Assembly (NCBI GenBank): GCA_963741985.1
Contig: CAVUKD010000002.1
Coordinates: 1,116,001-1,180,000, forward strand
Reading direction: 5' to 3'
Length of the DNA stretch: 64,000 nt
Source: Cryomorpha sp963741985
GTDB lineage: Bacteria; Bacteroidota; Bacteroidia; Flavobacteriales_D; Cryomorphaceae
Shown: positions 52,750 to 62,062 of the stretch, in pieces
Position numbering within the stretch: position 1 is the stretch's first letter
Layout of the letters: every line of letters starts with the position of its first letter
Made by a program: the position numbers and the translations under genes
The notes under the pieces: model-generated
The model's database searches: none
Told to the model about the DNA's origin: nothing
Seen by the model: the letters and a program-made list of their open reading frames with translations, nothing else

Positions 52750-54371
52750 ATCAAAATCAAAATAATAACAAACTCCTGCTCTACTATCCGCTCATGTTGG
52801 CGGCCATGTTGGTGCTAGGGATTTACCTGGGATCGTATTTTTCTTCCGGGTCATCAGGTTCGACCGATTTTTTTCCAAAAAAATCAGTTAATAGTGCCGA
52901 TAAAATTGGTCAAATCATCAATTTTATTGATCGGGAATATGTGGACACAATAGCGAAGCAGGAACTTGTTAACAAGGCTATTAACGCTATTCTTCGGGAT
53001 TTGGACCCACACTCTTACTACATTACAGCCCAAGAACTGGCCTCATATACGGAGCCACTTGAGGGCAATTTTGATGGTATCGGAGTCGAGTTTTTAATCC
53101 AGAACGATACGGTACGTGTTGTCTCGGCAATAGAAGGTGGCCCCAGTGAAGATTTGGGAATCACGGCAGGCGATAAAATCGTTGCCGTAGATGGAAAATC
53201 GATTGCCGGAACAGGCATTACTAACGATGATGTAATCAAACTTTTAAAAGGCCCCCGCGGAACACTGGTAAAAGTCGACATCAATAGGGGAAAGAAAATA
53301 ATTCCATTTTCGATTACACGTGGCACCATTCCAATAAATAGTGTCGTAACCTCCCAAATGATTGATGACCACACTGGGTACATTAAAATAAGCCGTTTTG
53401 CCAGAACTACCTATGAGGAGTTTATGGAAAACATGGCTGAACTTTCAAAAGAAGGGATGCAAGATGTTATCATCGACTTGCGTGGAAATGGCGGTGGATA
53501 TCTCAATGCGGCGGTTCAGCTGTCAGAAGAATTTCTCCAAAAAGGTCAACTCGTAGTATATACTCAAGGCAAGGCGAGTCCAAAGAAATCATATTTTGCC
53601 AGCAAGGGCGGACTCTATAGTGAATTACCAATGGCTGTGCTGATCAATCAGGGTTCGGCATCTGCATCGGAGATATTTTCGGGTGCCATACAGGACAATG
53701 ACCGGGGATTAATTATTGGCCGCCGCTCTTTTGGAAAAGGGCTTGTTCAGGAACATTTAGATCTTCCGGACCACTCAGCTCTTCGACTCACTGTAGCACG
53801 GTATTACACCCCAACCGGGCGTAGTATCCAAAAACCATACGGCCATAATATCGACTATGCCGACGATTATGAATTGCGCTATGAACACGGTGAATTAATG
53901 CATCAGGATAGCATCCACTTTCCCGATTCGCTGAAATACACTACTCCCGGAGGTCGGATTGTTTATGGCGGCGGTGGAATTATGCCAGATATTTTTGTAG
54001 CCCTCGATACGGCGGGAGCCTCCGAATATTTAAGCATTGTGAGCTATCAGGGTATTTTGAATCAATATGGATTTGATTTTGCTGACAAGCACCGAAAAAT
54101 GCTTAACGATTTCGGTTCTTATGCGAACTTCAAACAAAATTTTGATTTCAGCGATTCCTTACTTAAAGACTTTGTAATTTACGCTAAGGAAAAAGGAGTG
54201 ACTCCAAATGAGAAAGATCTGGCTGAGTCTAAAGCGGTTCTGGAGATTCGTCTCAAAGCTTATATCGCCCGAAATATTTGGGGAAATGATGGATATTATG
54301 CGATTATCAATCAGGATGACAACGTATTGAAGCGCGCTCAAATAGCACTTTCCTCAACGGCCAGTTTGTAG
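52746..54371 (+). CDS. S41 family carboxyl-terminal processing protease
   Basis: The 541-residue protein has an N-terminal membrane anchor (about 10-30, LLYYPLMLAAMLVLGIYLG), a PDZ domain (about 100-180, GGPSEDLGITAGDKIVAVDG) and a C-terminal protease domain. The serine-lysine dyad is S306 (GSASASEIF) and K331 (RSFGKGLVQ), with RGNGGGYLNAAVQLS upstream. Such Prc/CtpA proteases trim or degrade periplasmic proteins from their C-termini. It is coupled to the dCMP deaminase gene by a 4-bp overlap, an arrangement seen in other Bacteroidota. Confidence 0.94.
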   Translation: MNQNQNNNKLLLYYPLMLAAMLVLGIYLGSYFSSGSSGSTDFFPKKSVNSADKIGQIINFIDREYVDTIAKQELVNKAINAILRDLDPHSYYITAQELASYTEPLEGNFDGIGVEFLIQNDTVRVVSAIEGGPSEDLGITAGDKIVAVDGKSIAGTGITNDDVIKLLKGPRGTLVKVDINRGKKIIPFSITRGTIPINSVVTSQMIDDHTGYIKISRFARTTYEEFMENMAELSKEGMQDVIIDLRGNGGGYLNAAVQLSEEFLQKGQLVVYTQGKASPKKSYFASKGGLYSELPMAVLINQGSASASEIFSGAIQDNDRGLIIGRRSFGKGLVQEHLDLPDHSALRLTVARYYTPTGRSIQKPYGHNIDYADDYELRYEHGELMHQDSIHFPDSLKYTTPGGRIVYGGGGIMPDIFVALDTAGASEYLSIVSYQGILNQYGFDFADKHRKMLNDFGSYANFKQNFDFSDSLLKDFVIYAKEKGVTPNEKDLAESKAVLEIRLKAYIARNIWGNDGYYAIINQDDNVLKRAQIALSSTASL

Positions 54372-54515
54372 GACTTTTGAAACACATTTAGAAATCAAAG
54401 TATTTCACCTAGATAAATTTCCTTGCGGTGAGAAAATAGGTTGCAAAATGGAATTTAAAATTCGTTTTATTATCCCTATTTTGAATACCCTGAATGTAGA
54501 AGTTCGGGCACCAAC

Positions 54516-55316
54516 CTACTCCACTACAAACCAGTTATTCAACAAGTTTTCTTTGTTGTAAACCATGCGAGATTGAGTGGAATAGTCAATAATATCTTTG
54601 CCGGCGGCACGAACAATCCCATGGCCGGCAGCAGTGTCCCACTCCATTGTTGGAGCGAAGCGCGGATAGATATCAGCCACTCCTTCGGCGACAAGACAAA
54701 TTTTTAATGAACTTCCCATGCTTACCACTTCAAAATCGCCGTGCTCACCGCGAAGTTTTTTCATGAAATCAACGGTCTCGTCAGAATTATGCGAGCGGCT
54801 TCCGACTACCGTGTAAGGCCGATTAGAATTGGTAATAGGTAGTTTTTTTGCCGAAGCGACCCATTCTTCAAATCCTTGGCGAAGATGTTCACTGGTAAAA
54901 TGCTCCATTTTATATGCTCCAAAACCCGCAACTCCAAAATACATGGTTCCTGTAACCGGAACATAAATCACTCCTGATTCGGCCTGATTCTTCTCAATCC
55001 TTGCAATGTTTACTGTAAATTCCCCATTGCGCTTTACAAACTCTTTCGTACCATCGAGCGGATCGACCATCCAAAAGTGATCCCAATCTTTTCGCTCATC
55101 AAATGGTATGTCTCTTCCTTCTTCACTCAAAACGGGCAAATCCGTCTTTTGAAGTGCATGCTTAATTACAATATGTGCATTTTGATCGGCCTTTGTAAGG
55201 GGGCTATTATCCGATTTATGCTCTACCTCAAAAGCTGTAGCATAAACTTTCATGATCTCTATACCGGCGAGAAAAGCGGCCCGTATGGCAATCTCAATTT
55301 CTTTGTTTGAGTCCAT
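54516..55316 (-). CDS. cysQ: 3'(2'),5'-bisphosphate nucleotidase
   Basis: The 266-residue enzyme of the inositol-monophosphatase fold dephosphorylates PAP, a by-product of sulfonucleotide use. The metal-binding WMVDPLDGTKEF motif and the early VLSEEG are present, then a late EWDTAAGHGIVRAAG. It is divergent from cysCDN, supporting a role in the same PAPS metabolism. Length is normal. Confidence 0.93.
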   Translation of the reverse strand: MDSNKEIEIAIRAAFLAGIEIMKVYATAFEVEHKSDNSPLTKADQNAHIVIKHALQKTDLPVLSEEGRDIPFDERKDWDHFWMVDPLDGTKEFVKRNGEFTVNIARIEKNQAESGVIYVPVTGTMYFGVAGFGAYKMEHFTSEHLRQGFEEWVASAKKLPITNSNRPYTVVGSRSHNSDETVDFMKKLRGEHGDFEVVSMGSSLKICLVAEGVADIYPRFAPTMEWDTAAGHGIVRAAGKDIIDYSTQSRMVYNKENLLNNWFVVE

Positions 55317-55406
55317 TTTTAGAAAAAGAATAAATTTTCGATTTGCAACCTTATGAAAAGAAAGTGAACTATTCGGCTTTTTCGGTCATAAAAATCCCAC
55401 AATTGT

Positions 55407-55414
55407 TAATTTTG
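55407..55414 (+). promoter_or_regulatory. Probable -7 box of the cysCDN operon
   Basis: TAATTTTG exactly matches the Bacteroidota -7 consensus and ends 14 bp before the cysC ATG. The -33 side is only loosely TTC at about 20-bp spacing. A very short leader is implied. Confidence 0.5.
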
Positions 55415-55428
55415 CAGGCACTACCGCA

Positions 55429-56037
55429 ATGGAAGAGAAAAAAGGCAACATATTCACGTTTCACGATGCAGTAATACAGCGAGAAGCAAAAGAAAAACTT
55501 TTGAGTCAAAGAGCAATAACAATATGGCTTACAGGCCTTTCCGGCTCCGGGAAGACCACTATTGCCCAATTATTAGAGCAAAAGCTTTATGACGAAGAGT
55601 ATTTCACCATGCTTCTCGACGGAGATAATGTGCGTGATGGAATCAACAAAAATCTTGATTTCTCCGAAGCTGGGAGAGTAGAAAATATTCGACGTATCTC
55701 GGAAGTGAACAAGCTATTCAATAATTGCGGCGTTATTACGATCAATTGTTTTGTGAGTCCTACAGAATCTTTACGGCAGCTGGCAAAGGAAATAATTGGT
55801 GACGATTTATTTACCGAAGTCTATGTAAACACACCCTTGGCCACGTGCGAGAAAAGAGACATAAAAGGCTTGTATGCCAAAGCGCGTGCCGGATCAATTC
55901 AAAATTTTACGGGTATTAGTGCTCCTTATGAGGCTCCGGTGGATGCCGATTTGACCCTCAAAACTTCGGGCAAAACTGCGAAAGAATCGATGGAAGAACT
56001 CTTCGCGTTCATTTATCCAAAAATTCAAAAAAAATAA
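55429..56037 (+). CDS. cysC: Adenylylsulfate kinase
   Basis: The 202-residue enzyme phosphorylates APS to PAPS. It has the P-loop GLSGSGKTT (36-44), the APS-binding LLDGDNVRDGINKNLDFS, the FVSPTES motif and KGLYAKARAGSIQNFTGI. Its stop shares one base with the cysD start (56037), so the genes are tightly coupled. Making PAPS rather than only APS suggests either assimilatory reduction through PAPS or supply for sulfotransferases. Confidence 0.96.
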   Translation: MEEKKGNIFTFHDAVIQREAKEKLLSQRAITIWLTGLSGSGKTTIAQLLEQKLYDEEYFTMLLDGDNVRDGINKNLDFSEAGRVENIRRISEVNKLFNNCGVITINCFVSPTESLRQLAKEIIGDDLFTEVYVNTPLATCEKRDIKGLYAKARAGSIQNFTGISAPYEAPVDADLTLKTSGKTAKESMEELFAFIYPKIQKK

Positions 56038-56942
56038 TGCGTTCCTATAGTCTCACTCATTTAAGAGAGCTCGAATCAGAATCCATCTTTATTTTGCGTG
56101 AAGTAGCTTCACAATTTGATAATCCGGCCATGCTATTTTCTGGTGGAAAAGATTCTATCGTAATGTTTCACCTGGCTCGAAAAGCATTTTGGCCGGCAAA
56201 AGTACCTTTCCCTTTAGTCCATATCGATACCGGACATAATTTTGAGGAAACGATGATTTTTCGCGATAAGCTGATTAAAGAAACGGGCGTAAATTTAGTG
56301 GTTGGATCTGTGCAACAATCGATCGACCAGGGAAAGGTGACCGAAGAAAAAGGTTTTAACGCAAGTAGAAACAGCCTGCAAACTGCAACACTTCTTGAAA
56401 CTATAGAACAGGGAAAATACGATGCGGCAATGGGTGGGGCACGGCGTGATGAAGAAAAAGCGCGCGCAAAAGAAAGGTTTTTCAGTCACCGTGACGAATT
56501 TGGTCAATGGGATCCAAAAAACCAGCGTCCGGAATTATGGAATTTGTTTAACGGAAGGAAAAATTTTGGAGAGCATTTTCGGGTATTCCCCATTTCCAAT
56601 TGGACCGAAATGGATGTATGGCAATATATTTTACAAGAAAACATCGAGATTCCATCGCTCTATCTAAGCCATGAAAGGCCCGTTTTTGAGCGCGACGGTA
56701 TGCTTCTCGCTGATACAGGAGTAATCGAGATGAAGCCAAGCGAAAAATCAGAAGTGCGAACCGTCCGGTTCAGAACAATTGGAGACATGACTTGCACCGG
56801 AGCCGTGGAATCTCAAGCCGATACGATTGCCAAAATAATTGAGGAAGTTTCTGCAACGCGTATAACTGAACGTGGGGCTCGCTCCGATGACAAACGAAGT
56901 GATGCGGCGATGGAAGACCGTAAAAAACAAGGATACTTTTAA
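56037..56942 (+). CDS. cysD: Sulfate adenylyltransferase subunit 2
   Basis: The 301-residue catalytic subunit of ATP sulfurylase carries the PP-loop FSGGKDSIVMFHLA (about 36-47 of the fold), followed by HIDTGHNFEETM and AMGGARRDEEKARAKERFFS. It joins sulfate to ATP to give APS, with energy from the CysN GTPase. It lies between cysC and cysN in one operon. The C-terminal SDAAMEDRKKQGYF is typical. Confidence 0.97.
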   Translation: MRSYSLTHLRELESESIFILREVASQFDNPAMLFSGGKDSIVMFHLARKAFWPAKVPFPLVHIDTGHNFEETMIFRDKLIKETGVNLVVGSVQQSIDQGKVTEEKGFNASRNSLQTATLLETIEQGKYDAAMGGARRDEEKARAKERFFSHRDEFGQWDPKNQRPELWNLFNGRKNFGEHFRVFPISNWTEMDVWQYILQENIEIPSLYLSHERPVFERDGMLLADTGVIEMKPSEKSEVRTVRFRTIGDMTCTGAVESQADTIAKIIEEVSATRITERGARSDDKRSDAAMEDRKKQGYF

Positions 56943-56943
56943 G

Positions 56944-58215
56944 ATGGGTAAGAAAGACGCTTATTTAGATATGGATCTCTTGCGGTTTACCACCGCGGGA
57001 AGTGTCGATGACGGAAAATCTACACTTATTGGAAGACTTTTGTATGACAGCAAAAGTATTTTTCAGGATCAAATGGAAGCTATAGAACGGGCAAGTGCGA
57101 AAATTGGCAGTTCCGAGGGGGTGAATCTGGCACTCCTCACCGATGGATTGCGTGCTGAGCGTGAGCAAGGTATTACGATCGATGTGGCTTACCGTTATTT
57201 TGCTACTCCAAAGCGCAAATTTATCATAGCCGACACTCCCGGTCATATTCAATACACGCGAAATATGGTGACCGGGGCTTCCACGGCCAATCTGGCTGTG
57301 ATTCTGGTCGATGCCCGCCACGGCATCGTGGAACAAACTTGTCGACATGCCTTTATAGCTTCACTGCTCAAAATTCCACATATCATATTTTGCATTAACA
57401 AAATGGACTTAGTGGAATACAGCGAGCAACGATATGAAGAAATCAGAGAAGCACTTGAATCTTTTTGTTCTAAGCTTGAAGTAAATGACATTCGGTTTAT
57501 TCCGGTATCTGCACTAAAAGGCGATAATGTGGTCAACAAATCCGAAAAAATGGATTGGTATCACGGAGGCACCTTGCTATATACATTAGAGAATATACAT
57601 ATTTCTGGCGATCATAACCACGTGGACTGCCGATTTCCAGTGCAATATGTTATTCGTCCTCAATCGAATGATTTTCCTGATTTTCGCGGTTATGCCGGCA
57701 GAATAGCCGGAGGGATTTTCAAAAAAGGAGATGGAGTTATGTTGCTCCCTTCTGGTTTTACAAGCAAGATTTCCGCCATCACAACTTTCGACGCAGAGGT
57801 AGATGAAGCCTTTGCGCCAATGAGCGTAACAATTCAACTCGAAGATGACCTTGACTTGAGCCGGGGAGATATGATTGTCCGAACAAACAATACACCCACC
57901 GAAAGTCAGGATATAGACATAATGCTCTGTTGGATGAGTGAGCGGCCTTTACAGGCAAATGGGAAATACGCAGTGAAGCACACCACACGTGATGCGCGCT
58001 GTATTGTAAAAGAAATAAAGTACAAAGTCAATATCAATACCCTCCACAGAATTGAAGATGACAAGAATGTGAAATTGAACGATATCGCACGTATTTCACT
58101 TCGAACAACTATTCCGTTATTTTACGACCGTTATGGACGAAACCGAATTACGGGAAGTTTGATTCTCATTGATGAAGGAACAAATGAAACAGTAGGTGCT
58201 GGAATGATTTTATAA
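56944..58215 (+). CDS. cysN: Sulfate adenylyltransferase subunit 1 (GTPase)
   Basis: The 423-residue GTPase of the EF-Tu-like group drives the ATP sulfurylase reaction. G1 is GSVDDGKST (19-27), G3 DTPGHIQYTRNM and G4 NKMDLVEYS. The beta-barrel domains follow (QYVIRPQSNDFPDFRGYAGR). The ATG at 56944 (MGKKDAYLDMD), one base after the cysD stop, is preferred to an upstream in-frame ATG inside cysD. The protein is not fused to CysC; that activity is encoded separately upstream. Confidence 0.96.
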   Translation: MGKKDAYLDMDLLRFTTAGSVDDGKSTLIGRLLYDSKSIFQDQMEAIERASAKIGSSEGVNLALLTDGLRAEREQGITIDVAYRYFATPKRKFIIADTPGHIQYTRNMVTGASTANLAVILVDARHGIVEQTCRHAFIASLLKIPHIIFCINKMDLVEYSEQRYEEIREALESFCSKLEVNDIRFIPVSALKGDNVVNKSEKMDWYHGGTLLYTLENIHISGDHNHVDCRFPVQYVIRPQSNDFPDFRGYAGRIAGGIFKKGDGVMLLPSGFTSKISAITTFDAEVDEAFAPMSVTIQLEDDLDLSRGDMIVRTNNTPTESQDIDIMLCWMSERPLQANGKYAVKHTTRDARCIVKEIKYKVNINTLHRIEDDKNVKLNDIARISLRTTIPLFYDRYGRNRITGSLILIDEGTNETVGAGMIL

Positions 58216-58419
58216 GGGTCCACATACCCACAAAAATCGTGTCCTTCCAGCCATAAAACCACCTCTTCGTTGAACTCAAGTTATAATCTATTATGGCAAC
58301 AACGCTGGTTTTCAACACCTCATTTGAATAAGACCTCCAGGAGGGACGCCTGGTCAAGCAATGTGCAGGAATGATCTTGAAACGGCCTGATCTTTATTTT
58401 TATAGTTAATTTGGGTCAC
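58216..58419. other. Gap after cysN with a small hairpin
   Basis: No gene is recognised. A short imperfect hairpin (GACCTCCAGG...CCTGGTC, about 58337-58361) is present. A minus-strand frame of about 60 codons crosses the cysN end but has no family features. Confidence 0.4.
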
Positions 58420-58423
58420 GAAA

Positions 58424-58445
58424 AACGCCTCCCGAAGGAGGCGTT
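58424..58445 (-). terminator. Intrinsic terminator after the small lipoprotein gene
   Basis: AACGCCTCC-CGAA-GGAGGCGTT gives a perfect 9-bp GC-rich stem with a tetraloop. On the minus strand it is followed by TTT and T-rich sequence. It stands about 60 bp past the stop of the lipoprotein gene at 58506. Confidence 0.88.
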
Positions 58446-58505
58446 AAATTCAATATAAAAATAAGATAAGACCTAAGTCCCTACTTATTAATTTTCCATA
58501 TTGTT

Positions 58506-58724
58506 TTACATATCATCAGCTGAATCATCCATTTTCTTAGAAAGGGTGTCAGTAGTTGCCTCGATAGAATCGCCGGCCTGATCCATATTGTCCATCATGT
58601 CATCGGTCATATCGTCCATTTTTTCTTGAGCGTTTTCAGTTTTTTCTTCCATTTTAGTGTCGTTTCCTCCACAAGAAGTCAAAGCGAAAGCGGCAAAAGC
58701 CAAGGCTACAAAAGTGTTCTTCAT
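58506..58724 (-). CDS. Small Asp/Met-rich lipoprotein
   Basis: From MKNTFVALAFAAFALTSCGG the protein has 72 residues, with a signal and lipobox ending at Cys18 (ALTSC). The mature part is very rich in Asp, Met, Glu and Lys (EKMDDMTDDMMDNMDQAG), probably a long helix. No family function is known; similar small lipoproteins are widespread in Flavobacteriales. A longer upstream frame would start before the promoter and is rejected. It lies 75 bp after glmS on the same strand with its own promoter. Confidence 0.78.
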   Translation of the reverse strand: MKNTFVALAFAAFALTSCGGNDTKMEEKTENAQEKMDDMTDDMMDNMDQAGDSIEATTDTLSKKMDDSADDM

Positions 58725-58756
58725 ACAATAAGTGTTAAATTGGTTTTTAGAGGGCT

Positions 58757-58786
58757 CGAAGATAGGAATTCCCGCATCACGAACAA
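58757..58786 (-). promoter_or_regulatory. Promoter of the small lipoprotein gene
   Basis: On the minus strand TTG (58784-58786) is followed after 19 bp by TATCTTCG (58757-58764), one mismatch from TAnnTTTG. It ends about 33 bp before the ATG at 58724. Confidence 0.55.
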
Positions 58787-58799
58787 GCAAAAATCAAAT

Positions 58800-60647
58800 T
58801 TATTCTACGGTCACCGATTTGGCAAGATTACGAGGTTGATCCACATTGCACCCACGCATCACAGCAACATGATAACTAAGCAGTTGGAGAGGAATGACAG
58901 AAAGCAGAGGCATCAAACATTCTTCGGTATCCGGAATCTCGATCGTATGATCCGCCATTTCTTTGATAAGTTCTTCGCCTTCGGTAATGATGGCAATAAT
59001 TTTCCCTTTACGAGCTTTCACCTCCTGTATATTGCTCACGATTTTTTCGTAAGCGCCAGCTCTCGGTGCTATAACAAAAGCAGGCATTGCTTCATCAATC
59101 AATGCAATGGGGCCGTGCTTCATCTCTGCGGCAGGATATCCTTCGGCATGGATGTACGAAATCTCTTTTAGTTTGAGCGCACCTTCAAGCGCCACAGGAA
59201 AATTGTATCCGCGCCCTAAGTAGAGCGCGTTGTGAACATCCTTATAAATTTCAGAAATGTATTTTATCTTTTCATTTTGATCGAGAACCTTCTGAATTTT
59301 ATCCGGAATACTGTCTAATTCAATTAACAAACGGTGAAATCGACTGCTTGTAATAGATCCTTTTTTATGAGCCACATGCAACGCCATTAGGGTAAGAACA
59401 GTAACTTGTGCCGTGAATGCCTTTGTACTTGCCACCCCAATTTCCGGTCCGGCATGTGTGTAGCTACCGGCGTGAGTTGCTCTCGGTATTGAGCTTCCGA
59501 TTACGTTACATATACCTATTATCGTGGCACCTTTAGATCGGGCGAGCTCAATCGCAGCAAGTGTATCCGCAGTTTCGCCAGATTGAGAAATCGCAATAAC
59601 AACATCGTCTTCATAAATTACCGGATTACGGTATCTGAATTCCGATGCATATTCAACTTCTACGGGAATGCGGGCAATGTCCTCGAAAAGATACTCTCCG
59701 ACCAGTCCAGCATGCCAGCTGGTACCACATCCAAGAATAATAATTCGTTTGGCGTTAATAAACTTTTGGATATAATCACGGATTCCACCCAATTCTACCT
59801 GATCTAGGTTCGGGCGCAAACGCCCACGCATACTATCGCGAATAGAGCGTGGCTGCTCATAAATCTCTTTGAGCATAAAGTGCTCATATCCCCCTTTTTC
59901 CAGCGCCTCAAGCTTGAGCTCCAACTCCTGAACATACGGTGTTTTCTCATCGTTGGAGATGCTCATTAGGCGCAAGCCTTCTTTGCGATCAACAATAGCA
60001 ATTTCTTCGTCATCGAGATAGACCACATTCTTGGTGTATTCCACAATAGGGGTCGCATCCGAAGCAATAAAAAACTCATTGTTTTTACCAATACCGATTA
60101 CAAGCGGGCTGCCTTTCTTAGCAGCAATCAATTGGTCGGGGTTGTGCTTATCCATTACTACAATTGCATAAGCACCAACTACTTCGTTGAGAGCGATTCG
60201 TACCGCCTCGAAGAGACTGACATCTTCATTTCTTCGGATATCGCCAATGAGGTGAATAAGTACTTCTGTATCCGTATCGCTGGCAAAATGATGTCCGCGC
60301 TTTAAAAGTTCTTTCTTGAGAGAATTATAATTCTCAATAATCCCATTGTGGATTATTACCATACTTCCATCTTCAGAACCATGGGGATGTGCGTTTTCAT
60401 CATTTGGTGGACCGTGCGTTGCCCACCGCGTGTGGCCAATTCCAATGGTAGAATAGAGTGGTTTGGATTTCACAACCAATTTTTCCAGATTGCTCACCTT
60501 TCCTTTACATTTGAATACATCGATTTCACCGTCCTGTAACACTGCTACTCCGGCACTGTCATATCCCCGGTACTCCAACCGTTTTAATCCTTTTAGAAGT
60601 ATCGGATAGGCTTCTTTCGATCCGATGTATCCAACTATTCCACACAT
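58800..60647 (-). CDS. glmS: Glutamine-fructose-6-phosphate aminotransferase (isomerizing)
   Basis: The 615-residue enzyme makes glucosamine 6-phosphate for peptidoglycan and LPS. The N-terminal glutaminase starts at catalytic Cys2 (MCGIVGYIG), with RWATHGPPNDENAHPH and HNGIIENY. Two SIS domains (about 285-460 and 460-605) contain LGCGTSWHAGLVGEYL, SQSGETADTLAA and GYPAAEMKHGPIALI, and the enzyme ends NLAKSVTVE. No glmS ribozyme is apparent upstream; only 10 bp separate it from the DUF4270 gene. It is the last gene of a three-gene envelope-related operon. Confidence 0.97.
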   Translation of the reverse strand: MCGIVGYIGSKEAYPILLKGLKRLEYRGYDSAGVAVLQDGEIDVFKCKGKVSNLEKLVVKSKPLYSTIGIGHTRWATHGPPNDENAHPHGSEDGSMVIIHNGIIENYNSLKKELLKRGHHFASDTDTEVLIHLIGDIRRNEDVSLFEAVRIALNEVVGAYAIVVMDKHNPDQLIAAKKGSPLVIGIGKNNEFFIASDATPIVEYTKNVVYLDDEEIAIVDRKEGLRLMSISNDEKTPYVQELELKLEALEKGGYEHFMLKEIYEQPRSIRDSMRGRLRPNLDQVELGGIRDYIQKFINAKRIIILGCGTSWHAGLVGEYLFEDIARIPVEVEYASEFRYRNPVIYEDDVVIAISQSGETADTLAAIELARSKGATIIGICNVIGSSIPRATHAGSYTHAGPEIGVASTKAFTAQVTVLTLMALHVAHKKGSITSSRFHRLLIELDSIPDKIQKVLDQNEKIKYISEIYKDVHNALYLGRGYNFPVALEGALKLKEISYIHAEGYPAAEMKHGPIALIDEAMPAFVIAPRAGAYEKIVSNIQEVKARKGKIIAIITEGEELIKEMADHTIEIPDTEECLMPLLSVIPLQLLSYHVAVMRGCNVDQPRNLAKSVTVE

Positions 60648-60657
60648 ATATACTCGA

Positions 60658-62049
60658 TTAAAATTTCGTGAAAGTGATTGCTAATTTAAGATTATTTGAC
60701 GGATCCAGAGGATTGGGGTATTGGGTTCCGTTCAGTACCACTCTGTTTGCTGTTCTACCCGCTGCAGAAGCAACAATTATCAATCCATTGTTCTCCCGAG
60801 AGCCTAAAATGACCTGTTGAAGATATCGGGAAATATAGAAACTATAGGAATGACTCTCTTCATCATAAACTCCCGATTGACCTTTTGCATCATCCCCGAG
60901 TTGGAAGAGTGTCCCGTCTGCATTTCTACCGAAAATGAACAATGTTGAAGGTGGAGGATATTCTCCGAGGTTATCCGGTCGAACCGGTAAAACAAGCTTG
61001 GCCCTATTGATAGCAATTTCTGCTGAGTCCTTAAGATTATCGATAAAAGGAAAATTTATTCTCATTTTCAAACCGGCAGCCGCCTGCACAAACAAATCTT
61101 GTTTGGCGGGCTCATAATCCCCATTAAGCTGCTGAATAAGACTCAATTTAGCCATGGAATAATCATGCTCAATATGGTCGAACTTACCCGTATTATTGCG
61201 CATCGCAAACCCATAGTTCAAGGAATCTTCACCGGTTCGGGTATCCTGATAATACATAATGATGCGACTCGCACCCGTATATGTATCGATGGAAAGAATA
61301 CTCGTAGAATTCGGATTCGACATGGTCTCATCCACTGTAATGTATATTCCTTTAAAAATATCTATGAATTCGAGTCCGTCAAAACTTCCATCGGCACTTG
61401 CTTCCAAAAACCGATTTGCCAATGCTTCATTCAATCGAATACGCATTTGAGGAGCTAACGTAGCTCCGCCGACCAACACACTGTCGACCGGATTTGGGAT
61501 CTGATAGTTATATCCTTGTTTAACAAGGTCCTCGTGAATGTAATTTACGGGTGTATTCTCAAAGTAATTGGAATCTAAAGAAAGGCTATCGGTAATTTCA
61601 AACACTTGAAAATATTGCTGGCCGAGTCCATTTCCATAATCAGATGAGGTCTCGGTATCACCAATCTCAGTCTTTTTTTGATAACTGAGAACAAGCACCA
61701 GCGAATCTACCTGAATATCATCGACAGTTGAACTATCTCCCAAAAAATTAGGATCAATACTTGTAAGCCGCAATTCGGTAATATGACCGGCTTTGGTCAA
61801 ACCAAAAACAGGATCCATATAAGCACCTATCATGGCCGGATTCAATTTATCGGTGCGTACCGAGTCGTCGATTTCGGAGAAGGCACTTACGGTAAAAGTA
61901 TCTACAATGTTGGCTTGTAAAATATCATCACCGGGTTGTAACTGAAGTCCAATTTCATCCTCTGGTCTTTTACATGCAGTCATAAAAATAATACTGCTTG
62001 CTAAAAAGAGAGCGACCGTCGATAGCGGTCGCTTCAAATTTATATACAT
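60658..62049 (-). CDS. DUF4270 lipoprotein
   Basis: From the ATG at 62049 (MYINLKRPLSTVALFLASSI) the protein has 463 residues, with a lipoprotein signal ending FMTAC (Cys near residue 26). It matches the DUF4270 pattern of Bacteroidota: EIGLQLQPGDD early, then SVRTDKLNPAMIGAYMDPVFG, ADGSFDGLEFIDIFKGIYI and a late NGLIIVASAAGRTANRVVLN. Function is unknown; it lies in the conserved GT5-DUF4270-glmS block. A longer upstream frame is rejected because it lacks a signal peptide. It starts 13 bp after the upstream gene. Confidence 0.88.
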   Translation of the reverse strand: MYINLKRPLSTVALFLASSIIFMTACKRPEDEIGLQLQPGDDILQANIVDTFTVSAFSEIDDSVRTDKLNPAMIGAYMDPVFGLTKAGHITELRLTSIDPNFLGDSSTVDDIQVDSLVLVLSYQKKTEIGDTETSSDYGNGLGQQYFQVFEITDSLSLDSNYFENTPVNYIHEDLVKQGYNYQIPNPVDSVLVGGATLAPQMRIRLNEALANRFLEASADGSFDGLEFIDIFKGIYITVDETMSNPNSTSILSIDTYTGASRIIMYYQDTRTGEDSLNYGFAMRNNTGKFDHIEHDYSMAKLSLIQQLNGDYEPAKQDLFVQAAAGLKMRINFPFIDNLKDSAEIAINRAKLVLPVRPDNLGEYPPPSTLFIFGRNADGTLFQLGDDAKGQSGVYDEESHSYSFYISRYLQQVILGSRENNGLIIVASAAGRTANRVVLNGTQYPNPLDPSNNLKLAITFTKF

Positions 62050-62062
62050 AACTGCGCTATTC

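Noticed and set aside
58166..58357. A 63-codon minus-strand frame after cysN
   Set aside because: It overlaps the cysN end in antisense, shows no family features and has no clear promoter.
60600..60660. glmS ribozyme upstream of glmS
   Set aside because: Only 10 bp separate glmS from the upstream gene, leaving no room for the ribozyme.
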